From a virus, in IMG/VR virus record IMGVR_UViG_3300032820_000129, positions 1 to 23,140 of that record: DNA of 23,140 nucleotides, one strand, 5' to 3'. Positions 1 to 7,500 of this stretch are shown here, in pieces (within the stretch, counting starts at the first letter, position 1; each line of letters opens with the position of its first letter). The translations under genes and the position numbers were made by a program. The notes beneath the pieces are model-generated. The model ran no database searches. It saw nothing but the letters and a program-made list of their open reading frames with translations, and had not been told where the DNA came from.

Positions 1-1
1 A

Positions 2-775
2 ATAGAAAATTTTGGCGACACTGTTAGAATCATAAAAGAACCCACTATCACAGTTTCTGCATATACTAGAGGTTCCTCTGTAAATACTCAAGACTTAGCT
101 GACGATGAAATTCAATTAACAGTCGACAAAGCTAATGCATTTGCTTTTAAAGTAGATGACATTGAGGAAAGACAAGGACACATCAATTTTGAAACTCTAG
201 CTACATCAGCAGGTGCCTACACACTTAAAGACACCTACGATAGTGAAGTTCTATCTAACATTCAATCACAAGTCACATCAGGCAATACGTATGGTGCTGA
301 CCACGCAACAAACTCAATCGATACTGGTTTCGACACCGATGAAGTTGATCCTGTAAACGTACTTGCTCGTCTAGGCAGACTTTTAGACGATGGGAACGTT
401 CCTACAGACAACAGGTGGGCAGTAGCTGCTCCAAGATTCTTTGAAGAGCTACAGCAAACTAGTTCTAAACTACTTGATGCTAACTTCCTACAAGAAGGAA
501 GCAAATCTCAAGTTAGAAATGGTTTAGTTGTTCCACAACTAGTAAATGGCTTTAGACTTTATAAGTCTAACAACATGCCTGCTGCTAGTACTTCTGACGT
601 GCATATTGTTCTAGCTGGACACCAAGGTGGTGTTGCAACAGCTTCACAAATTGCAAAAACAGAAGTAGTGAGAGACACTGAATCTTTCGCTGACATTGTT
701 CGTGGTCTTCATGTTTATGGTAGGAAAGTTCTTAGAACTGAATCCATAGCTCAAGCCTACGTTAAATTAGATTAA
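2..775 (+). CDS. Major capsid protein (HK97-fold type), 5' end missing
   Basis: The reading frame is open from the window start and ends at TAA 773-775, leaving 257 residues of the C-terminal part. It should form the icosahedral head shell. The visible protein starts in a segment resembling the E-loop/P-domain entry (GDTVRI, KEPTITV, YTRGSSV), continues with KVDDIEERQ, a helix-rich P-domain-like stretch, RWAVAAPRFFEEL, VNGFRLYKSNNMPA, and ends in FADIVRGLHVYGRKVLRTESI. That last run is typical of the C-terminal A-domain of capsid proteins in marine podoviruses. Codon choice is richer in C-ending codons (AAC, GAC, TTC, TAC) than in the genes downstream, which suits a very highly expressed protein. 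The immediate neighbour is a small probable head protein. The assignment rests on sequence pattern and context; the exact capsid subfamily (P22-like or other) is not certain. Confidence 0.82.
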   Translation: MENFGDTVRIIKEPTITVSAYTRGSSVNTQDLADDEIQLTVDKANAFAFKVDDIEERQGHINFETLATSAGAYTLKDTYDSEVLSNIQSQVTSGNTYGADHATNSIDTGFDTDEVDPVNVLARLGRLLDDGNVPTDNRWAVAAPRFFEELQQTSSKLLDANFLQEGSKSQVRNGLVVPQLVNGFRLYKSNNMPAASTSDVHIVLAGHQGGVATASQIAKTEVVRDTESFADIVRGLHVYGRKVLRTESIAQAYVKLD

Positions 776-787
776 GGGGGAAGATAA

Positions 788-1228
788 ATGGCTACTTTAA
801 CACAAACTGGTGCTGGAACTGGACAAGGGCACGTGGCTTCTAATGCCGTACCTAAAGTTTACGCACAATCAACTGTTATTGATGGCACATCTACTGCTTT
901 AACTAGTGGAGATGTCTATCAAGCAATTAACGTACCAGCTAATTCTGTTGTACTAAGTGCAGGGATCGATGTGATCACTGCAGGTACTGGAACTGGTACT
1001 TTGGCATTAGGCGATGGCACAGTAACTTATGTTGCTGCTGCTACTCAATCTGCAGGTCAAATGACTTCAGGTGATGCTCTTGCTGAACTTGCTGTTACTT
1101 ATGCTGCAGCAGATACATTAGATGTAACTGTTGCTACTGCTAATGTTAACTCTAAAGTCCGAGTATGGGCTATTTTAGTTGACATTGATGGTCAAGGTGA
1201 CGATGAGTCTGGCGATACATATGCCTAG
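788..1228 (+). CDS. Small probable head decoration/structural protein (146 aa)
   Basis: The start ATG has a strong purine-rich ribosome site (AAGGGGG at 774-780) and lies 12 bases after the capsid stop. The protein is rich in Ala, Thr, Gly and Val, with almost no charged residues until the acidic tail (DIDGQGDDESGD near the C terminus). It contains no Cys, and alternating hydrophobic/Thr stretches suggest an all-beta fold. There is no signal peptide or membrane helix. Position directly behind the capsid gene and ahead of a terminator-like hairpin suggests it is co-transcribed with the capsid at high level, as expected for a head decoration or head-fibre protein. The function is inferred from position and composition; I do not recognise a named family. 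Confidence 0.6.
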   Translation: MATLTQTGAGTGQGHVASNAVPKVYAQSTVIDGTSTALTSGDVYQAINVPANSVVLSAGIDVITAGTGTGTLALGDGTVTYVAAATQSAGQMTSGDALAELAVTYAAADTLDVTVATANVNSKVRVWAILVDIDGQGDDESGDTYA

Positions 1229-1243
1229 ATAATGTCTTTGGTG

Positions 1244-1270
1244 GGGGGTATTGAGTACCCCCTGCCTTTT
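1244..1270 (+). terminator. GC-rich hairpin, probable intrinsic terminator/attenuator
   Basis: A perfect 7-bp stem, GGGGGTA (1244-1250) and TACCCCC (1256-1262), encloses the 5-base loop TTGAG. It is followed by TGCCTTTT. It sits in the only intergenic gap (1229-1285) between the two head genes and the next gene. In a very AT-rich background such a GC stem is conspicuous. The T-tract is short and separated by four bases, so partial termination is more likely than complete termination. Confidence 0.62.
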
Positions 1271-1275
1271 ACACA

Positions 1276-1280
1276 AGGAA
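1276..1280 (+). promoter_or_regulatory. Ribosome binding site that fixes the lipoprotein start
   Basis: AAGGA is five bases upstream of ATG 1286. An in-frame ATG further upstream at 1232 lies ahead of the hairpin, so translation from it would have to read through the stem-loop, and the signal peptide would be internal. This site therefore selects 1286. Confidence 0.7.
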
Positions 1281-1285
1281 AAATT

Positions 1286-1429
1286 ATGAAGAATTTATTT
1301 TTAGTTTTTATAGTTTCTGTTTTTCTAGTAGGATGCGGTAGTTCAAGAATTATGTTGAACGCTGATATTCCAGAATCACAAGCTATAACAATAGAAATTT
1401 CTACTCAAGATAACGAAACAGTAGAATAG
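1286..1429 (+). CDS. Small outer-membrane-type lipoprotein (47 aa)
   Basis: The protein begins with MKN, followed by a hydrophobic run (LFLVFIVSVF) and the lipobox LVGC, with Cys17 as the predicted lipidated residue. The mature peptide is only 31 residues (CGSSRIMLNADIPESQ onward) and ends in an acidic tail. Residue +2 after Cys is Gly, not Asp, so outer-membrane sorting is expected. The in-frame upstream ATG at 1232 is rejected because it precedes the hairpin and would bury the signal sequence. The stop TAG at 1427-1429 overlaps the GTG of the next gene, implying translational coupling. Known phage lipoproteins of this size include superinfection-exclusion proteins (T5 Llp type) and outer-membrane spanin subunits (Rz1 type). 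This one lacks the proline richness usual for Rz1, so the role is open. Confidence 0.72.
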   Translation: MKNLFLVFIVSVFLVGCGSSRIMLNADIPESQAITIEISTQDNETVE

Positions 1430-1605
1430 TGATTAAAACAGTAGGAATAGAATTATTGAAAATAAGCCTATGTATTTTCATGGTGCTTTTTTTGTATTTA
1501 GGGATAGCTTCTTTTAAGCTACAAGAATACACAGTTTTTCTAAGCCTATTACCTATTAATGTTGCGATAGGGTGGTTTATATACCATAGATTAAAACATG
1601 GCTGA
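1429..1605 (+). CDS. Small two-helix membrane protein, GTG start (58 aa); holin or exclusion candidate
   Basis: This frame fills the gap between the lipoprotein and the next gene exactly. GTG 1429-1431 shares a base with the preceding TAG, and the TGA at 1603-1605 overlaps the next ATG (1598) by 8 bases. The product has a short basic N terminus (IKTVGIELLK), a hydrophobic helix at about residues 8-28 (LLKISLCIFMVLFLYLGIAS), a short polar turn (FKLQEY), a second hydrophobic helix at about 34-53, and a basic tail (YHRLKHG). A two-helix hairpin of this length resembles class II holins, and also small exclusion proteins. There is no clear Shine-Dalgarno, so initiation probably depends on coupling to the lipoprotein gene. 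It is shorter than usual gene-calling cutoffs. Confidence 0.6.
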   Translation: MIKTVGIELLKISLCIFMVLFLYLGIASFKLQEYTVFLSLLPINVAIGWFIYHRLKHG

Positions 1606-1942
1606 GTCAACTTTTATCTCAGCAGCAGCAACACCAGGAAATACAAGCAGGACAGATGTATATACTTGTCCTAGCAATTTTAAAGGGATTGTAAGATTTA
1701 TAAACGTAGGCAATGTAGACTCATCAGCAAAAACAGCGATGCTAGAGTGGTATGACTCTTCAGCTACTACCTATTACCCTATTACAGGTTCTAAGTCTAT
1801 AGACGGAGAAGGGTATATAAATCTAACAGATATGTTTCTAATATTAGAAGCAGGTGACAAAGTAACAGTCACAGCAGGAACAGCAAGCACAGTAACAGCG
1901 ATAGCAGGTGTAGAGCTGATATACAATCCTCTAACAACATAG
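1598..1942 (+). CDS. Small protein of unknown function (114 aa), probably virion
   Basis: The protein starts MAESTFISAAATPGNT and contains Tyr-, Ser- and Thr-rich segments (VYTCPSNF, LEWYDSSATTYYPI), an acidic middle and a C-terminal stretch of Val/Thr alternation (DKVTVTAGTASTVTAIAGVEL). This pattern suggests a compact beta-sandwich. It has no signal peptide or transmembrane segment. It overlaps the preceding membrane-protein gene by 8 bases and is followed after 7 bases by the tail adaptor gene, so it belongs to the structural operon. Small beta proteins at this position can be head-tail completion or decoration proteins, but no family is recognised and the role is inferred only from context. 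Confidence 0.6.
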   Translation: MAESTFISAAATPGNTSRTDVYTCPSNFKGIVRFINVGNVDSSAKTAMLEWYDSSATTYYPITGSKSIDGEGYINLTDMFLILEAGDKVTVTAGTASTVTAIAGVELIYNPLTT

Positions 1943-1949
1943 GCAAAAC

Positions 1950-3065
1950 ATGGCTACATTTCTTACACTAGTAAATAACGTATTAACAGAATTAAATGAA
2001 CCTACATTGGCTACATCAGCAGATTTAAGTTCTGCTTCAGCTACAGTAGGAATACAAACGTCAGTAAAAGAAAATGTAAATAAATCTATACGAGATATAG
2101 CTACTTCAGAAGTAGAATGGTCTTATCTATACGCTTCAGGCACACAAGCTTTAACTGCTGGTATACAAGAATATACAGTTACTACAGCAGCTTCTACAAT
2201 AGACTGGGATAGCTTTGTTTTAGTACCTACAGAGTTATTAACTAATGGTGGGTTTACCAGTGACATAAGTAGTTGGACCGAATCAAACTCAGGTACTGGA
2301 GATGCTACATATTCTTCAGGTGCATTATCTTTAGCAGCAGGCTCTGGTACTAGTGCTGTATATCAAGCACTATCTCTTACAAGAGGTAGAACATATATGG
2401 TTTCGTTTGCTATGAAAAATGCTTCTACTTCAGGTACAGCAATAAGTCCTAGTTTAGCAGTCTCAGTAGGAACAAGTGCTTTAGCTACAGACGTATCTAC
2501 AGGCACATATACTTCTGCAGGAGGATCAAACGATGAAGGTGATCTTAGCTATCACAGTTTTACATTTGAAGCTTCTGCTACAGCACATTATTTAACAATT
2601 AAAAATTCAACTGCATCATCTACAGTATTAGTAGATAATGTTAGTGTAAAAGAAGATGTCCATCCTAAATCATTAAGATATTTAAATGAGGATGAATGGA
2701 GAGAAAGAATAGTTGGAACAGATAAAAATCAAAACCCTGACCACTTTGCAGAACCACAACATGTATACAGAACTGTTGCTTCTAGTTCGGCACTTACGTT
2801 TGGGGTCTCGCCTGTTCCAGATAAAAGCTCTTATACTGTGGAGTTTGATTATTATACTTCCCCAACAGACCTATCTGCGTCAAGTGATACGCCTAGTATA
2901 CCGACTCGTTACCACGATCTGATAGTTAAAAGAGCTGCTTATTACACATTACTTACTCGATCTGACCCACAGTTAGCTCAAGTATTTTTACAGGAATATA
3001 GCTTTGGTTTACAGAGAATGAGAACAGATTTGATAAATCGTAAAAATTATATGTTTGCAGTCTAA
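1950..3065 (+). CDS. Tail adaptor (gp4 / tail tubular protein A-like) with inserted carbohydrate-binding-like domain (371 aa)
   Basis: Two separated parts match the usual adaptor that joins portal to nozzle in short-tailed phages. The N-terminal residues 1-93 contain helices (FLTLVNNVLTELNEP, VKENVNKSIRDIATS) and DWDSFVLVP. Residues about 238-371 contain LRYLNEDEWRERI, FGVSPVPDKSSYTVEFDYY, the DLSASSDTPSIPTRYHDLIV run and a C-terminal helix. Between them, residues about 94-237 form an extra beta-rich module starting ELLTNGGFTSDISSWT and ending VLVDNVSVKED, the signature pattern of CBM4/9-like beta-sandwiches. The stop TAA shares its last base with the ATG of the nozzle gene. An AGG six bases before the start is a weak ribosome site. 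The adaptor call is good; the sugar-binding role of the insert is family inference. Confidence 0.78.
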   Translation: MATFLTLVNNVLTELNEPTLATSADLSSASATVGIQTSVKENVNKSIRDIATSEVEWSYLYASGTQALTAGIQEYTVTTAASTIDWDSFVLVPTELLTNGGFTSDISSWTESNSGTGDATYSSGALSLAAGSGTSAVYQALSLTRGRTYMVSFAMKNASTSGTAISPSLAVSVGTSALATDVSTGTYTSAGGSNDEGDLSYHSFTFEASATAHYLTIKNSTASSTVLVDNVSVKEDVHPKSLRYLNEDEWRERIVGTDKNQNPDHFAEPQHVYRTVASSSALTFGVSPVPDKSSYTVEFDYYTSPTDLSASSDTPSIPTRYHDLIVKRAAYYTLLTRSDPQLAQVFLQEYSFGLQRMRTDLINRKNYMFAV

Positions 3066-4591
3066 TGGCAGATATGTTGCAACCATATGTAGTTAATTGC
3101 AAAGGAGGCTTAGTGCTTAATAAATCTCAATTTGAGATGGAGCCTGGTGAAGCTATGGAATTAAGAAATTTTGAACCAGATATAGGTGGTGGATATAGAC
3201 GTATATCAGGTTTTGCTAAATTTAATACTAACGCAATAACTTCTGGAAGTACTACAGGTTCTTTACTTATGACTGCTATTTACAAAGATCGAGTTATAGC
3301 AGCTAGAGGTACAGAAGTATTTAAAATTCCTTCAGGTACAGGTTCAGTTACTCAAATAGATTCAGGCAGAACTGATGCAGGTAGATATGACTTTGATACA
3401 TATAATATGAGTGGTACAGATAAAATAATATGGGCAGACGGTGCTAACAATGCTTCTTCATATGATAATAGTTCAGTAACAGACATAAATGCTACTGGAG
3501 CTCCTTCTGATCCTAAATATGTAAAAATATTTAGAAACCATGCTTTCTACGCAGGTATGTCTGCAGCAACACAAAAATTAATATTTTCTGCTCCTTATGC
3601 AGAAGGTGATTTTACTGCTGCTAATGGTGCAGGTTCAATATCTGTAACAGGAACTATAACAGGATTAAAAGTGTTTAGGGAGCAGCTTTATGTGTTTTGT
3701 GATAATGCTATATTTAGAATAGTAGGAAACAGTCAAGCAGATTTTCAAATGCAGCCAGTAACAACTAACGTAGGTTGTGTTGCACCACAAAGTATACAAG
3801 AAGTAGGCGGTGATATTATTTTCTTAGCTGCAGATGGTTTAAGAACTGTTGCAGGTACAGAAAAAATTGGTGACGTAGAATTAGGAGTGATTTCTAGACC
3901 AATACAAAGAAGATTTACAGCACAAAATTCTGCTACTGCAGCAGCTACTATTACTTCTTTAGTTATAAAATCAAAAACACAATATAGATTATTTTTTTCA
4001 GAAACAGCTACAGAAGCAGAAGCTACAGGCATTATAGCGGTGTTTAAGGGAGATAGATGGGAGTTTGCAGATTTAAAAGGAATAAAACCTAATTGTGCAG
4101 ATAATGGGTACATTCTTGATGTTGAGCATACAGTACATGGTGGTTACGATGGTTATGTATATAAACAAGAATCAGGCAATACATTTACTAATGCCTCAGA
4201 TGGCTCTTTAAGCCTACAGGCAAGATATAAATCAGCTCACTTAACTATGGGTGACCCTGGTATTAGAAAAAGATTTCATAGAGCTATATTAAATTATAGA
4301 CCAGAAGGAAATTTAAATACTAATTTAGGTTTGGAATATGATTTTGGATCAGATCAAGTATTAAATCCAAATAGTATAGCATTTACAGGTACTGCAGACT
4401 TAGCTATTTATGGATCAGCAACATATGGAACATCTGCTTATGGCGGAGCAGAGTTTGTTTTAAGTAGGCAACCAATCGTAGGTTCAGGATTTGCGGTAGC
4501 AGTACAGTTTACAGAAAAGTCTGATGAAACGTCAGCACCCTATTCATTGAGAGGGTTTAGTTTAGAATTTGCAGCAGCAGGTAGGAGATAA
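3065..4591 (+). CDS. Tail nozzle / tail tubular protein B-like (gp10/gp12 type) (508 aa)
   Basis: The N terminus has the characteristic layout of nozzle proteins of short-tailed phages. It has a short approach (MLQPYVVNCKGGLVLN), then PGEA at residues 27-30, LRNFEPDIGGGYRRISGF, and an all-beta body with repeated patterns such as KIIWADG, LYVFCDNAIFRI, IIFLAADGLRTVAG, YRLFFSE and YVYKQESG that suggest a beta-propeller. The C terminus is also beta-rich (YSLRGFSLEFAAAGRR). Length fits the family. It closes the lower end of the tail tube and contacts the fibres and, probably, ejected proteins. It starts at ATG 3065 inside the TAATG junction with the adaptor gene. It has no independent Shine-Dalgarno, so coupled translation is likely. 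Confidence 0.8.
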   Translation: MADMLQPYVVNCKGGLVLNKSQFEMEPGEAMELRNFEPDIGGGYRRISGFAKFNTNAITSGSTTGSLLMTAIYKDRVIAARGTEVFKIPSGTGSVTQIDSGRTDAGRYDFDTYNMSGTDKIIWADGANNASSYDNSSVTDINATGAPSDPKYVKIFRNHAFYAGMSAATQKLIFSAPYAEGDFTAANGAGSISVTGTITGLKVFREQLYVFCDNAIFRIVGNSQADFQMQPVTTNVGCVAPQSIQEVGGDIIFLAADGLRTVAGTEKIGDVELGVISRPIQRRFTAQNSATAAATITSLVIKSKTQYRLFFSETATEAEATGIIAVFKGDRWEFADLKGIKPNCADNGYILDVEHTVHGGYDGYVYKQESGNTFTNASDGSLSLQARYKSAHLTMGDPGIRKRFHRAILNYRPEGNLNTNLGLEYDFGSDQVLNPNSIAFTGTADLAIYGSATYGTSAYGGAEFVLSRQPIVGSGFAVAVQFTEKSDETSAPYSLRGFSLEFAAAGRR

Positions 4592-4593
4592 TA

Positions 4594-7500
4594 ATGGCAG
4601 GTTATTCAGCAAGACAATCAAGTTTTACTACAGGAGATACAATAACAGCAGCTCATAGTAATAATGAGTTTAATGCTATTTTAGCAGCTTTTCATGTATC
4701 TACTGGGCATACCCATGATGGTACTACAGCAGGTGATGGTGGACCCCTTTCAACACTATACAGTAATACTATCAGTATGGGTACAGGTGCAGACACAGAT
4801 ATAGCAGTTACATTTAATGCTAACTCTAATGATGGTGTTATCACTTGGATGGAAGATGAAGATTATTTTCAGTTTTCTGACGACATACTATTAAGCACCA
4901 CAGAAAAAGTACAGTTTAGAGATACTGCAATATACATTAATTCATCTACTGATGGACAATTAGATTTAGTTGCTGATACAGAGATACAGATAGCTGCCAC
5001 TACTGTAGACATAAATGGTAACGTAGATATATCTGGAACCCTTACAATAGGTTCTGCAGGAATATCTGAAGCAGAATTAGAAATACTAGATGGTGCTACT
5101 GTTACTACTACTGAATTAAATATTATAGATGGTGATACTTCTGCTACTAGCACTACTGTGGCTGATGCTGATAGAGTAGTATATAATGATGCAGGAACTA
5201 TGAAACAAGTTGCTGTTACTGATTTAGATACTTATATTTCTGCTACATCAAAGACTTTAACAAACAAAACACTTACAAGTCCTGTATTAAACACAGGCGT
5301 TTCAGGTACTGCTGTATTAGATGAAGACAATATGGCTTCTGATTCTGCCACTAAGTTAGCAACACAACAATCAATTAAAGCTTATGTAGATTCACAAGTA
5401 ACAGCTCAAGATTTAGATTTTCAAGGAGATTCAGGCGGAGCTTTAAGTATTGATTTAGATAGTGAATCTCTTACTATTGCAGGAGGCACTGGTGTAACAA
5501 CAACAGGTTCTTCTAATACTGTAACTATAGCGGTAGATGCAGCACAAACAGGTATTACTTCTCTACTAGCAACCGATATTAAAATTGGTGAAGATAACGA
5601 AACTAAAATAGATTTTGAAACAGCTAACGAAATACATTTCTATGCTAATAATACAGAACAAGTATATTTAGCTGATAATATATTTGGTCCACAATCGGAT
5701 AGTGATGTTGATCTAGGCACAACAGGCGTTAGATGGAAAGACGCTTATATAGATACAATTACTACTACAGGTAATGTTACTGTAGGGGGTGATCTTACCA
5801 TATCTGGTGATGATCTTACTATGGCTACAAACACTGCAGGTCATTTACTTATTGCTGATGGTACTAATTATAATCCTACTGCTGTTGGTGATTTATCTGA
5901 AATAACTAGTATTGCTAGTGATGATGTGTTACTTGCTGTAGATACTTCAGGTGGTGGTCTAAAAAAAGTATCTAGGTCTACTTTAGTATCAGGTCTTGCT
6001 ACATCAAGTGCTATATCTAATGTTTCAGAAGATAGTACGCCACAATTAGGTGGTGATTTAGATGTAGATGGTAATGCTTTAGTTTCTACATCAAATGGTA
6101 ACATAGCCCTTACACCGAATGGATCAGGTGTTGTAAGAATAGATGGTAATGTAGATATACAAACAGGTGAAATTGTTCTTAAAAATGGTGGTTCTGTTTC
6201 TAATATTAAATTTTATTGTGAATCAAGTAATGCTCATTATACACAATTACAATCTGCAGCACACTCTGCTTATGGTGGTAATGTTACTTTAACTTTACCT
6301 GCAGCTACAGATACATTAGTAGGTAAAGCTACAACAGACACTTTAACAAACAAAACATTAACAACTCCTGTTATTGCTGAAATAGATTCTGGTGGTGATT
6401 TAACTTTAGATGCTACTACAGATGTTATTCTAGACGCTGGGGGAGGAGATATATTCTTTAAAGATGATGGTACTACATTTGGTAGTGCTACTAATACTTC
6501 AGGTAATTTAATAATTAAATCAGGAACTACTACTGCACTAACATTTAGTGGTGCTAATGTTACTGCTGCAGGTGATGTGGCTGTTACTGGTGATCTTACA
6601 GTAAATGGAACTACAACAACAGTAAATTCAACTACAGTAACTGTAGACGATCCTATATTTACATTAGGTGGTGATTCTGCTCCTGGTTCTGATGATAATA
6701 AAGATAGAGGTATTGAGTTTAGATGGCATAATGGATCGGCTGCTAAAGTAGGTTTCTTTGGTTATGATGATTCTGCTAGTGTATTTACATTTATTGCTGA
6801 TGCTACAAATTCTTCAGAAGTATTTAGTGGTACAGTAGGTAATGTTGCTTTTGGTGATATTGCAGGTACTTTAACAACTGCTGCTCAAACAAATATAACT
6901 TCAGTAGGAGCCTTAGATGGGGGTTCCATAACTTCAGGATTTGGTGCTATTGATAATGGTACTTCTGGAATTAGAACAAATACATTTACAGCAGAAACCT
7001 CGGTTGTACCTGATTCTTCAGGCGGTGCAGACTTAGGTAGCACTTCTGCAGAATGGGGTGATCTATATATTGCTGATGATAAAAAAATATATTTTGGTAA
7101 TGATCAAGATGTTTCTATTGAGTATGACGAAGATGGTATAGATACTCTACTTATAGCAGGTGGCGATGTAACTATAGCGGATGATAAAAAACTATACTTT
7201 GGTTCTGGTAAAGATGTAAGCCTAGAGTATGATGAAGATGGAAATGATACATTAAGTATTAATGGTGACGCTCTTATAGAAGATGATAAAAAACTATATT
7301 TAGGATCAGGTAAAGATTTTAGTATAGAATATGACGAAGACGGAAATGATACTACAGCCATAGTAGCTGCAAATGGTATTAGCATGGCACCCCATGGTTC
7401 TAGTGCAGGAAATGGTACAGAATTAAGATTCCAAGAGTTAGCAGCTAATGGTGCAAACTATGTAGGCTTTAAAGCTCCAGACTCTATAGGCTCAAATAAA

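Noticed and set aside
1232-1285. Longer N terminus for the lipoprotein gene starting at ATG 1232
   Set aside because: It would start ahead of the terminator hairpin and read through it, and would place the signal peptide internally; ATG 1286 has AAGGA at proper spacing.
3745-4113. 122-codon minus-strand frame
   Set aside because: It lies inside the nozzle gene, has no recognisable protein pattern and sits in a region without any minus-strand gene.
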